A stretch of DNA of 64,000 nucleotides, from contig DATFKA010000162.1 of the NCBI GenBank assembly GCA_035268885.1, positions 1 to 64,000 of the forward strand, in the 5' to 3' direction. The first letter of the stretch is position 1; the number at the start of each line of letters is the position of its first letter. Position numbers and translations under genes: made by a program. The stretch comes from DATFKA01 sp035268885 (GTDB lineage Bacteria > Bacteroidota > Bacteroidia > Chitinophagales > Saprospiraceae). This document shows, in pieces, positions 33,215 to 42,216 of the stretch. The notes beneath the pieces were generated by a model. The model ran no database searches, was not told the origin of the DNA, and saw only the letters and a program-made list of their open reading frames with translations.

Positions 33215-35770
33215 TTATTCAAGTCTAGAAAAATTGCCAGCCAAAAGAATGGTGAAATTGAGGAAGAATACAACTAATAGAAGTATTTGCCAGGTTGACA
33301 TGAGTGGTAGTGCTGCTATATCATTACCCTCGCCATTATCATCGTTGCCGTCATTGCCGTTACTATCCATGACCTCGATCATTTGCGTTTGTGTACTTTC
33401 CAGTCCACCATCATCGGTGACGGTGAGCTGAATGGAATAAGTACCGGCTGCGGTAAAGGTATGACTGGTCATTTGTCCGCTTCCGGTCTGGCCGTCGCCA
33501 AAATCCCAGGCATAGCTGGTGATGGTCCCATCACTATCGGAGCTGGCGGAGGCATCCAGGTTCACGGTTAATCCATTGGGAGTAGCCTGGAAGCTGGCCA
33601 TTGGAGCTATATTCGATTCCATCGTATTGTAGACAATTTGTGGGTCCCGGTCGGTGGCATTAGCATCTTTGGAAACGAAAGCGTAAAGATTATCCAGGCT
33701 GGCCTCCGAAAGGCGCAAACTAAGTACACCATCTCCCATGATTTCAGTATTTACTAGGGCGGTAATATCAATTTCTAACCACTGGCCAAAGATAGGTACA
33801 TCATCTGTAGAGATCAAATTGTCTTCCCCCGGTTGATTGTTCCAGGTAATACTGTTCTCCGACCAGCTATCATCACTGACAAAGTGTAAAGCGTTCTGCA
33901 CCGCATAAGGTCGGCTGGGTGGCTCATTGATGACGTATAGGCGTAGCGTAGCATCCAGGACAGCTTCGGATATACCGCTGAGATCAAATTTTAAAAAACT
34001 CCTGCGGTCGCCACCGGGCGACCCATCATTATCTTTAATGTTTAGATCATCCGCAGTTCCGAAATTAGTGCCGCTGCTGGTACCCCCTCGTACGGTAGCA
34101 TCCTCTGCAGCAAAAAGGGTTTGCGCAGAGGGCGGTTCTCCAAATTCATTCTCACCCGCCCAGGTTTCGAGTAACTCATAAATATCTCCGCTCCTTTGTT
34201 CGGGGATGGTTACGTTCTCTACGGCCTGCGTACCCAAACGATCTTCCAGTTGTTGCAGATACAGACTGCGGGGTAGAACGGGATTATTCCAGTTATCCCA
34301 GTAACCAGCACCGTTTTGCTCCAAACCAGTATTGCCAATCCCCCAATTGATTCCGCCCAGCGGACTATCAACTTTTATATCGCTTTTATAGGAGACAACG
34401 TTCCAAAACATGGTGGTATTTCCAGCCCAACCGTGCCCACTGCCCGAGGAGCCCCGGTTCTGTACCCGGATCTGACCACCCCGAACATTATCGAATAAGG
34501 TACCGGTAGTCCAGCGTTGGTGTGGACCAATATCCGAGTGGGTGCTGGCACTGTAATTATCCAGGAAGACATTTGGCCCCGTCACCCGGGAGCCCATGAC
34601 CAGATCGTGTCGGCCTTCGCGGGTGTAGCAGCGTTGGATGAGGTTCCCTAAGCCGTCACCAATGTTAAAAGAATACCGACGAGCGCCGGTGATTTCGGAT
34701 ACATGATCAATGGAGGCGCATTCTTGAATCGTATTGAAGTTGGATTCGTTAGTAATGGATACCGTACCGTATCCCAGATATTGTCCGGTCACATTTGTCA
34801 CCCAGGAATTTACCGTTCTTTTTAGGCGGACGGCAATCCATGCGTGGTTTTCATCCTCTGGGTTGTTAGGGTCGAAATACGATTCTACTCTTAAGTTTTC
34901 TACCCCACATTGCTCGATACGTCCGGGGACGGAAGTCCTATATACTTCACCCCCTCCGTATTGGTCTTCCATTACGTCTACTAGCGGGATATTTACGGTA
35001 ATATTATTACCTGAAATGGCCGTAATCACGCGCTCGTGATCAATGGTATAGGAGCTGGGTGTCCAGCCATTACAGCCTCCGGGATCTCCCGCACAGAGCG
35101 TGGCTTCGTCCATGCCGAGCTCATCGATCCAAAACTGATTAGGGGTGCGACGTACAACGATCGTATCGCCAACGCTGTAGCCAGTAGGGTCTGCAATATT
35201 GAAGCTGGTACTACCCAGGGGAACGTAGGAAGTGGTGATGCGCTCCTGGGATGTTCCCTGCCGGTCGAAACCTCCTCCGCGACCCTGAATGGTAATCACA
35301 TCGTGTTGGGTTTGAAGCTGTGCAAAGAGTACGGTACCATTGACGCCCTGGCCTTCCCCCCGGAGTACGACGCCACTTTCTTCAATATAAAGCTGATCGA
35401 CATTATAACGTCCGGCCGTTAAGAAGACTGCTCCCCGGAATCCATTGCCATCCAGTGGCAGAGACTCGGCATAATCGATCGCGGCCTGAATGGCGGGCGT
35501 ATCGTCACCACCCGAAGGAGACAAAGTCTGTACCACCGGCGCCGTGGGGATTGCCACGCCGCCACCCCGATAACCCGCGTAGGAAAAATCGGGAATGACA
35601 TTAACATCATTAGTCTGCCCTTCCATAGCGAAGGGAACGTAACTCAAAGAGCCATTATCCAGAAAAACCAAGTTAGAGGATTGTGCGGTCGCGGATATTG
35701 AGGATATCAGGCAGATAAGGAAGAGGCCTCCTGACAGCCAGTGAAGGAAAAGAGTCGAATTATTTTTCAT
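33215..35770 (-). CDS. Secreted pectate-lyase-like protein with DNRLRE (CBM96) and PKD domains and an IPTL-like tail
   Basis: The 851-residue protein has a signal peptide (to about residue 29, SISATAQ) and a right-handed beta-helix of the pectate lyase 3 type (about 65-500; DDTPAIQAAIDYAESLP, GVVLRGEGQGVNGTVLFAQ). A DNRLRE/CBM96-like domain follows (about 555-700; DATVRGGTSSGTNFGTADDL, RRSFLKFDLSGI, DDSWSENSITWNNQP), then a PKD domain (about 705-795; ITSYAWDFGDGQTGSG, YSIQLTVTDDGG). After an Asn/Asp-rich linker the end is LPLMSTWQILLLVVFFLNFTILLAGNF plus a short basic end. This recalls the IPTL-CTERM sorting signal instead of a T9SS domain. It should act on polysaccharide at the cell envelope; the exact substrate is unknown. 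Confidence 0.83.
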   Translation of the reverse strand: MKNNSTLFLHWLSGGLFLICLISSISATAQSSNLVFLDNGSLSYVPFAMEGQTNDVNVIPDFSYAGYRGGGVAIPTAPVVQTLSPSGGDDTPAIQAAIDYAESLPLDGNGFRGAVFLTAGRYNVDQLYIEESGVVLRGEGQGVNGTVLFAQLQTQHDVITIQGRGGGFDRQGTSQERITTSYVPLGSTSFNIADPTGYSVGDTIVVRRTPNQFWIDELGMDEATLCAGDPGGCNGWTPSSYTIDHERVITAISGNNITVNIPLVDVMEDQYGGGEVYRTSVPGRIEQCGVENLRVESYFDPNNPEDENHAWIAVRLKRTVNSWVTNVTGQYLGYGTVSITNESNFNTIQECASIDHVSEITGARRYSFNIGDGLGNLIQRCYTREGRHDLVMGSRVTGPNVFLDNYSASTHSDIGPHQRWTTGTLFDNVRGGQIRVQNRGSSGSGHGWAGNTTMFWNVVSYKSDIKVDSPLGGINWGIGNTGLEQNGAGYWDNWNNPVLPRSLYLQQLEDRLGTQAVENVTIPEQRSGDIYELLETWAGENEFGEPPSAQTLFAAEDATVRGGTSSGTNFGTADDLNIKDNDGSPGGDRRSFLKFDLSGISEAVLDATLRLYVINEPPSRPYAVQNALHFVSDDSWSENSITWNNQPGEDNLISTDDVPIFGQWLEIDITALVNTEIMGDGVLSLRLSEASLDNLYAFVSKDANATDRDPQIVYNTMESNIAPMASFQATPNGLTVNLDASASSDSDGTITSYAWDFGDGQTGSGQMTSHTFTAAGTYSIQLTVTDDGGLESTQTQMIEVMDSNGNDGNDDNGEGNDIAALPLMSTWQILLLVVFFLNFTILLAGNFSRLE

Positions 35771-36040
35771 TTGTTTTTTTTCATGAGTGAAACCTTAAGT
35801 TTTCCCCTTGTGAGGGAGTTAATACCTGATTTTAGGTGGTCAACTTAAGGATCGTTTACAGATCTACGTCATATAAAATTAAAAATATTATTTTTTAACC
35901 AATTTATATCTATAAAAGCGATATTTTTTATACTTATTTCATTGAAGTGATCTTAAATCTCCTTACTAGGGTGTAAAAAACGTACTTTAAGCTTATTTTG
36001 CTATATTTTATTTAGCTATAGTTGTTTATATTTTCTCATA

Positions 36041-36210
36041 AGCCAAATACACCTTAAGTTCCGCCGAACCCTTACTGCGCTTACGCAAATAGTAGGCTAT
36101 CCGATCGAGTAGTGCTTATTCTTTGTTGGTCTCCGCCAATATCGATTGCATTTGTAGCCCCAGGCAGCGCAGTAAATTACCTATCTGTGGATGATCAAAG
36201 GTCTGGCTGC
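36041..36210 (-). pseudogene. Relic of a second caspase-subtilisin gene (3' end only)
   Basis: Read on the minus strand, this segment matches the last ~70 codons of the caspase-subtilisin gene at 37979. QTFDHPQIGNLLRCLGLQMQ and SILAETNKE correspond to its KTFNDQQEGNLLRSLELEMQ and SLLAETDEG. A stop then follows, with ALLDR and YYLRKRSKGSAELKVYL after it. Relative to the intact gene there is an in-frame 12-codon deletion and a premature TAA. The homology begins almost exactly at the stop of the TPR gene (36195). Otherwise the spacer 35771-36040 is A+T rich and I see no gene or clear signal in it. Confidence 0.85.
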
Positions 36211-37832
36211 TTCCAGGCCTGGGCAATCTTAGCGATTTCTTCTTGCAGGCGCTCCGCTTCCTTATCCTGACCCAAGGCCCGGTGAGCAGTCATTTTCCCC
36301 ATCAGGGCTTTAGTCCTTTTGGGCATGCGCTGGAGCGCACTTTCAAACTGTTGAGCGGCCTCTTTATACTGGCCTTTTGTCAACAACCACTCACCGTATT
36401 GCTCGAAAGAAGGTTTGGTAATTCTGGGTGGCCCGGCTGGATAGTTGGTTTGCTCTTCCAGGGTTACGGCTTGTTTCATCTGCGTTTCGAATTGCTCTTC
36501 ATTGCCTTCCAGCAGAGCCTTCATTCCCTTCATTTGGGCAATTACGACTTTAGCACTGTTGACGGCGTTTTCGGTAGGTGCATATCTACTGGTACCGAGG
36601 GCACACATCGCAATACCGTCGTCTTCCACCTGGTTAGAGGCGATATAGGTCTGCGCAGTTAACCATTCTATTTCATCCTGAATGGTCTGCGTGTCTTCTT
36701 GTTGATGTGCCACTTGAGCCCTTAGAAAGCTCCGAACCGATTTGGCCATCAGTCCGATATCGTCTACTTTGACATCGGTATCCAGTTGTATAGCTGAGGA
36801 TACTTGGCCGTTTTCGGCTAACTGTCTACTTTGCATCCCCAGTAGATATCCTCTGGCGCCTTTCGTTGGGTCTTTTGGAACGTAAGTGAGCATATCCTGT
36901 AGGATTTTTTCTGCCTCGGCATATCTGCCCTGTTGAAGGAGGCCATAATGCAGCCAGGCAAAAGAGTGGTATCCGCGTGCGCCATCGGTCAGCTCCAGGT
37001 TTTGCATACGGGCGACACTAGCCTGATAAGATACCTGATTAGAATTGACCACGCCATCCCATTCTCCAAGTGCCAAGTAGATATGGGAGGGCATGTGCAA
37101 GGCGTGCGCGGCATCGGCGGCTACTTTTGCGTAAGCATCGGCGGCGGCATGTGCATTTTCAGCCGAGGTTGGACCATCCAGGGCATGAATCTTGTAGTGC
37201 AGTGCTCCGGGATGTAGCGGATTTACGGCCAGGATATCATCGGCTATTGAGGCTGCTAATCTTAAATCTTCGCTGCCGTTTCCATATTCTTCCGTAGCCC
37301 AGATTAAAGAAAGCGCATAGAAAGCGGCTATTTCCTGATGTTGTGGATACTGTTGATGCAGGGAGGCCAGGTGAGTAGTGATCTTTTTATTCCTTTCTTC
37401 GAATTGACCATCGCCGTACATGATTTCCACCAGTTCCCACATGGCTTTCTTTAGGGGATCTTCGATAGAGGCTAATCTTTCCGCTTTTGTATCTCCCAAG
37501 CGGGATAAGATGGCTCTTCCTTTTTCCAGATTTTGCAATTGCCACAGTGCCTTGTAGTGGCACATCGCTTCTCCCCAATGGGTGAGTACCTCGGTACTAT
37601 CTTGAGCGGTTGCTGCCTCAAAGGCGGAAAGGGCATCCTCGTATTCAAAGTTGTGTAGCAGCAGTAGCCCTTCCTCAAATTTTTCGCGGGTGTCTGACTC
37701 GAGGGTAAATCCATGTTGGAGTACGCCAAGAACGACTTCACCAGACTCGGATGTCAGGGAGGTCGGTTCTTTAGGAGAACAGGCAACGAGGAGTAGGGCG
37801 AGCATTAAAATGAGATAGCTAATAGGCTTCAT
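36195..37832 (-). CDS. TPR-repeat lipoprotein
   Basis: The 545-residue protein starts with a lipoprotein signal (LLLVACSPKEP, Cys18) and consists largely of helical tetratricopeptide-like units. Clear ones are at about 50-85 (EEGLLLLHNFEYEDALSAFEAA), 290-325 (HSFAWLHYGLLQQGRYAEAEKIL) and 470-530 (YGEWLLTKGQYKEAAQQFESAL, LMGKMTAHRALGQDKEAERLQEE). A conserved-looking His-rich stretch, ALHYKIHALDGPTSAENAH ... ALHMPSHIYLALGEWD, lies near 215-255. No catalytic domain is evident, so a scaffold or binding role is most likely. It sits between the caspase-subtilisin gene and its relic, all on one strand with a 146-bp gap, so it may be expressed with the caspase gene. Confidence 0.87.
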   Translation of the reverse strand: MKPISYLILMLALLLVACSPKEPTSLTSESGEVVLGVLQHGFTLESDTREKFEEGLLLLHNFEYEDALSAFEAATAQDSTEVLTHWGEAMCHYKALWQLQNLEKGRAILSRLGDTKAERLASIEDPLKKAMWELVEIMYGDGQFEERNKKITTHLASLHQQYPQHQEIAAFYALSLIWATEEYGNGSEDLRLAASIADDILAVNPLHPGALHYKIHALDGPTSAENAHAAADAYAKVAADAAHALHMPSHIYLALGEWDGVVNSNQVSYQASVARMQNLELTDGARGYHSFAWLHYGLLQQGRYAEAEKILQDMLTYVPKDPTKGARGYLLGMQSRQLAENGQVSSAIQLDTDVKVDDIGLMAKSVRSFLRAQVAHQQEDTQTIQDEIEWLTAQTYIASNQVEDDGIAMCALGTSRYAPTENAVNSAKVVIAQMKGMKALLEGNEEQFETQMKQAVTLEEQTNYPAGPPRITKPSFEQYGEWLLTKGQYKEAAQQFESALQRMPKRTKALMGKMTAHRALGQDKEAERLQEEIAKIAQAWKQPDL

Positions 37833-37978
37833 GTGTTTGTGATTTAAGATGTTGGTTGTTATTGATGGGGGCTTAGCTAAAATATATCGTTCTGGTTTAG
37901 CTACTCCTAAAATAAGGCTATTTATGAATAGTATTTTCTGATTGCCCCAGTGCTTTAATATCGGGTTTTATATCCACT

Positions 37979-40678
37979 TTAAACTTCTCCCTCTAAATAC
38001 CCTCTCAGTTCCGTCGAAGAATCACTGCGCTCACGCAAATAATTCGCTACCTCCTGGCGGGTCTTTTCCGAAGCCCCATCCGCCATCTGATCGAGTAGTG
38101 CTTGCCCTTCGTCGGTCTCCGCCAGGAGGGATTGCATTTCCAGCTCCAGACTGCGCAGTAAATTACCCTCCTGCTGATCATTAAAGGTCTTGCTGCGTCG
38201 GCGGTTGAAGAACAGGGTTGCGGTCTCCAGTAGTCCGGCCCAGCTGCTGCGGGCCTTTGGCGCTTGCTGGAGTTGTTCGGCTTCCGGCACGGGAATGTCC
38301 AGTGCACTGTGGGCCTGCAGGATGCCCTGGCCGTAGTAGCGTTCCCAGCCCTCGAACGGACCTGGTTTGGCACTTTGGTATAGGGCCTGCCGTACGGCTT
38401 CCACCTGTCTCCAGGTACCAGTATAGCCCATCTCTTTTAATTCTTTTTGGTACTTGAGTAGCCAAAGAGCGGCGGCGGCCGCGACTTGAGGCGTGGCTGA
38501 GGAAGTTCCACCTCCGTTTTTCTTAACGGGATGAATGGAATCAATCGAGAGCCAGGGTACATTAGGGGTATAGGCGGCTACGGCGTGTTGCATGTAGGGC
38601 GCTGGGCCCCAGTTACCTTGCATATAATCGGTGTCCATACTCTTAGTAGCTAAGTCATTGTCTAGCTGTTGGGCCTTAAAATCGTAAGGGTAGTGGTTTT
38701 GGGCAACGCCGCAGGCGGCCAGTACCCGCCGGTATCGAGCTGGATAAATGAGGGTGCGAGGTCCCAGGGCAGCACCGCCTTTGATGATGGAATTCCCGGC
38801 CGCCGAGACGAAAGTGACGCCCGCCTCGTAGGCGCGGTTAATGGCTTTTGCTAAAGTGCGATTGGGTTTGCCTCCGAGCGACATTGTGATGACCTGACAG
38901 TCCATCTTAATGGCGTAATCAATCGCTGCGGCGATACTATCCGGGTTGAGAATGATTACACTCTCTGTCACCCGGATGGGAATGACCTCTAAAAAAGGTG
39001 CTGCTCCAATGTAGCCAATATCCTGATCGAAGGTGAAGGCTTTGTCTAATGCCCAACCGGAGATTAAACCGATGGTACCGATGCCGTGCATCTGTTGTTC
39101 CAGGGGGTTGATGATGTCCCGGTCGATGGCATCTGCATTTTCGTACTCTTCCCCCTGAATGAAGGAGCGGGCCAGTCGCCTTTGAATATTCGGATTGTCG
39201 CGTAGGGCAGGGTGGCCGGGCCACCAGCCGGTATCGATGTGAGCAATCCGTACGCTATTTTCTAGCTTACTATCCCGGACGGCCCTCCACAATTGGTCGC
39301 GGGCGGCACCCAATTGGCTATACTCTTCTCCGAGGTGCCAGCCCAACGGTAGGTCTGCCTGGTTGGATACGGGGGGCCACTTATCCATATATTCGAAGCC
39401 CTTTCCGGCAGCACGTGCGCCTTCTGGCTGTTCGCTAATAGGAAATCCTTTTTCCTGGGCAGGGCTGAGCTCAACTTTAAATCCAAAATCGTCTGCTTTT
39501 CCGGCAATCTGGTGAATGATGTCCCAGGTAGAATAGCTGGGATCCGGCTGGAACATAGCTAGGCACTGACTGGGTCGGTTTCCCGCTTTAATCACTCGGA
39601 TTTGAGGGGGGACTATCTTTAGGGCCAGTTCCTGAAGCAGCAGTCCACTCGGAAACTCCATCAAAATAGCTTCGTAATCTTTGTTGAGACTGACCGAAGG
39701 CAGGTCCGCGCTGGGGCGCTCTGCTACCAGAGGTGCTTCTACGCTGCTGGAGGGAATAGGAGCTATCTTAGGATCGGAGATGGAATCGAGTGCTATTTTT
39801 AAGGGGAAATTATAGTCAAAAGCCAGATTTTCGGCGCCGTAGCTATAGAAATTAGGCGTCGGAAAGGCATAGGCGCTACGTAAACGGTCAATGAGGGCCT
39901 GTGCATCGGATAGGCGCTGCCATTCCCCCGAGTAGATAATTTGTTTAAAGACACCGGTGAAGCGGCCATTGAGCTCACCATCAAAGGTGATTTGGTTATC
40001 CTGGCAAGCGGCAAAGAGGCGCACACTGGCACCAATATTTTCCGTTTTTTCATTGCGTTTAAATTTTTCCTGTAGTGTACCGTAAAGGTCGGCGTGCCGG
40101 GCATTGATGCGTTGGGCCGTACTGGCGGGCAGTTCTTTGGAGCGCAGTCCGCTTTCGCGTAAAAACTGTTCCATCTTTTGGGTGAAGGTATTCTCTTCAC
40201 GCGCCAGAATGGCGACCGGATCGTTCGCCTGACCCGCAATATTTCGGGTAACCGAGCCACTGTGGCAGCTATCAGAGATCACCAAAATACGCACCCCGTC
40301 CCGGAATTTTTTAAAGGCTTCAAAGATTTCGTCATCCAATAGTTGACGATCGTAGAGACACCAGGTCTGATCGTAGGGCTCGTCCCCTTTGATCCGGAAA
40401 TTAGGATCTTCAACCAGTCCGCCGTGGCCCGAATAACTCAGGAAAAAGATATCACCGGCGTGAAGCTTGTCGGCCGCCGCGCTGAACTGTGATTTTACGT
40501 TATGGGTCGTAGCCGCCTGATCGAGTAGGAGCGTCGTCTCCTGGTAGCCGAAGACTTCTTTGGCAATTCGCTGGTAATCTTTGGCGTCATTCACGGCTGC
40601 TTTCAGATCAGAGAGCCCCAGGTAATGATTTTGGTTGACGGTATTAACGCCGATATGCAGAGAGAGTCCAATGGGCAT
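37979..40678 (-). CDS. Caspase-family protease fused to a subtilisin-like serine protease
   Basis: I use the ATG at 40678 (MPIGLSLHIGVNTV), the typical caspase start; a TTG three codons earlier is also open. The 899-residue product lacks a signal peptide. Residues 1-270 are a caspase domain with His85 (LSYSGHGGL) and Cys138 (VISDSCHSG). Residues about 320-460 are a linker that may hold a small propeptide-like fold. From about 475 to 790 it is an S8 subtilase with catalytic Asp482 (IAHIDTGWW), His531 (QMHGIGTIG) and Ser726 (GGGTSSATP), plus the oxyanion Asn in FVSAAGNSI. The C-terminal ~100 residues are helical and acidic. Two different protease classes in one cytosolic chain suggest a cascade in which one activates the other. 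A relic of a paralogue lies at 36041. Confidence 0.9.
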   Translation of the reverse strand: MPIGLSLHIGVNTVNQNHYLGLSDLKAAVNDAKDYQRIAKEVFGYQETTLLLDQAATTHNVKSQFSAAADKLHAGDIFFLSYSGHGGLVEDPNFRIKGDEPYDQTWCLYDRQLLDDEIFEAFKKFRDGVRILVISDSCHSGSVTRNIAGQANDPVAILAREENTFTQKMEQFLRESGLRSKELPASTAQRINARHADLYGTLQEKFKRNEKTENIGASVRLFAACQDNQITFDGELNGRFTGVFKQIIYSGEWQRLSDAQALIDRLRSAYAFPTPNFYSYGAENLAFDYNFPLKIALDSISDPKIAPIPSSSVEAPLVAERPSADLPSVSLNKDYEAILMEFPSGLLLQELALKIVPPQIRVIKAGNRPSQCLAMFQPDPSYSTWDIIHQIAGKADDFGFKVELSPAQEKGFPISEQPEGARAAGKGFEYMDKWPPVSNQADLPLGWHLGEEYSQLGAARDQLWRAVRDSKLENSVRIAHIDTGWWPGHPALRDNPNIQRRLARSFIQGEEYENADAIDRDIINPLEQQMHGIGTIGLISGWALDKAFTFDQDIGYIGAAPFLEVIPIRVTESVIILNPDSIAAAIDYAIKMDCQVITMSLGGKPNRTLAKAINRAYEAGVTFVSAAGNSIIKGGAALGPRTLIYPARYRRVLAACGVAQNHYPYDFKAQQLDNDLATKSMDTDYMQGNWGPAPYMQHAVAAYTPNVPWLSIDSIHPVKKNGGGTSSATPQVAAAAALWLLKYQKELKEMGYTGTWRQVEAVRQALYQSAKPGPFEGWERYYGQGILQAHSALDIPVPEAEQLQQAPKARSSWAGLLETATLFFNRRRSKTFNDQQEGNLLRSLELEMQSLLAETDEGQALLDQMADGASEKTRQEVANYLRERSDSSTELRGYLEGEV

Positions 40679-40789
40679 GTTATTCAAATTATGCGTTTTC
40701 GAATGTGGAGTTTTGAATCAATTCGCTCCTCCAGAAATATAATAATAATTGTTTAAGATTTATCCTACTTTGGACAACTTCAATGTTTT

Positions 40790-40813
40790 GGGTGAAAGCT
40801 GGAGCTTTCGCAC
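40790..40813. repeat. Hairpin-family element, copy 4
   Basis: GGGTGAAAGC-TGGA-GCTTTCGCAC is an imperfect hairpin with the same layout as 15622-15645, and the flank CAGCGGAA matches that copy's CAGCGGGA. It lies in the divergent spacer between the caspase-subtilisin gene and the sugar transporter gene, where a terminator is not expected. Confidence 0.55.
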
Positions 40814-40915
40814 AGCGGAATAAAATTTTATGTGCTCGGCCCGATTTTTTTAAATCAATCTGACTTTTCAATAATTTACTATCTTCACGCCGGACAACTT
40901 ACTAAACTGAAACGA

Positions 40916-42214
40916 ATGAAAACGACTGCACCCGTAGTAGAACGCTCCGTTTTGCTGCCCTTCATCCTGATCACTTCCCTGTTTGCCCTTTGGGGCTTTG
41001 CCAATGCGGTTACCGATCCAATGGTTACGGCTTTTAAAAAGGTTTTGGAGCTGAATAACTTCCAGGCTTCTTTGGTGCAGTTGGCTTTTTATGGAGGTTA
41101 CTTTACCATGGCTTTGCCTGCCTCTCTCTTTATTAAACGGTATTCTTATAAGGTCGGGGTATTGATTGGACTGGCCCTGTATGCCACGGGCGCCTTGTTG
41201 TTTTACCCGGCGGCGATGACGCAGCAATTTGGCTTCTTTTTACTTGGTTTATACATCCTGACTTTTGGTCTGGCCTTTTTGGAAACGACGGCAAATCCCT
41301 ACATTCTTTCCATGGGCGCACCGGAGACGGCTACCCAGCGCCTCAACCTAGCACAAGCCTTTAACCCCCTCGGTCTACTGGGGGGGCTTTTGGTGGCTCA
41401 ACAGTTTGTTTTGCGTAAGCTAAAGTCGGACGACGTCGATTATTCCTCCCTCAATGAATCGGCACAAGCGGCTATTCGCCAGGCAGACCTTATGGTCATT
41501 CGAGACCCTTACGTAGCGCTGGGACTGGTCATCATTGGAATTTTTGTCATCATCGCCTTCAGTAAAATGCCACAGAGTCAGGATGAGCTACCGGACGCTA
41601 GCCTGGGATCAATCATCCGCTCACTGCTTGGTAAGCAACAGTATGCCTTTGGGGTGTTGGCACAGGTGGTTTACGTCGGGGCGCAAATTATGTGTTGGAC
41701 CTACATTTACCAGTACGCTGAGGCGATTGGTATTGATAATGAGACGGCTGGGTACTATCAGTTTGTTGCCTTTCTGCTTTTCTTTATCGGGCGTTTTGTC
41801 TGTACTTTTCTGCTCAAATACGTCAATTCTGGTAAATTGCTGGCGCTACTGGCTGTTTTGGCTATACTTTGTACGGCAGTCACTATCTTTGCGGTGGGAC
41901 CGATCGGCCTGTATGCACTGGTGGGGGTTTCTTTCTGTATGTCGCTGATGTTCCCAACGATCTACGGGATAGCTTTGGATGGTCTGCACGAAGAAGAAGC
42001 CAAGATCGGTGCGGCCGGTCTGGTGATGGCCATTGTCGGCGGGGCTTTAATGCCTACGCTACAGGGGAAACTGTTGGATATTGGAGGTCCGGGCTATACA
42101 GATACCTTAATTATGGGCGTGCCTGAGGTTAATTTTTCCTTTATCCTGCCGCTAATTTGTTTTTGCCTGATTGCTTTGTATGGATACCTGATTAGTCCGA
42201 GATTACAAGCCTAG
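40916..42214 (+). CDS. FucP-like sugar:proton symporter (MFS)
   Basis: The ATG at 40916 (MKTTAPVVERSVLLPFILITSLF) leads straight into the first membrane helix and gives 432 residues; a GTG at 40832 would add an unlikely leader. The twelve-helix inner-membrane protein belongs to the fucose/glucose/galactose permease group. Signatures are LFALWGFANAVTDPMV, LAFYGGYFTMALPASLF, FGLAFLETTANPYI and LNLAQAFNPLGLLGG. It should import a hexose or fucose with protons (close relatives are annotated FucP or GluP). It is monocistronic and converges with the large gene at 42217. Confidence 0.92.
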   Translation: MKTTAPVVERSVLLPFILITSLFALWGFANAVTDPMVTAFKKVLELNNFQASLVQLAFYGGYFTMALPASLFIKRYSYKVGVLIGLALYATGALLFYPAAMTQQFGFFLLGLYILTFGLAFLETTANPYILSMGAPETATQRLNLAQAFNPLGLLGGLLVAQQFVLRKLKSDDVDYSSLNESAQAAIRQADLMVIRDPYVALGLVIIGIFVIIAFSKMPQSQDELPDASLGSIIRSLLGKQQYAFGVLAQVVYVGAQIMCWTYIYQYAEAIGIDNETAGYYQFVAFLLFFIGRFVCTFLLKYVNSGKLLALLAVLAILCTAVTIFAVGPIGLYALVGVSFCMSLMFPTIYGIALDGLHEEEAKIGAAGLVMAIVGGALMPTLQGKLLDIGGPGYTDTLIMGVPEVNFSFILPLICFCLIALYGYLISPRLQA

Positions 42215-42216
42215 GC

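Noticed and set aside
35036..35422. 128-codon plus-strand frame opposite the pectate-lyase-like gene
   Set aside because: It is antisense to a well-supported secreted protein; no recognisable motif.
22431..40678. The two caspase fusions as one CRISPR-linked (Craspase-like) system
   Set aside because: There is no CRISPR array, no Cas protein and no RNA-guided effector in the window. The two genes are 12 kb apart on opposite strands.
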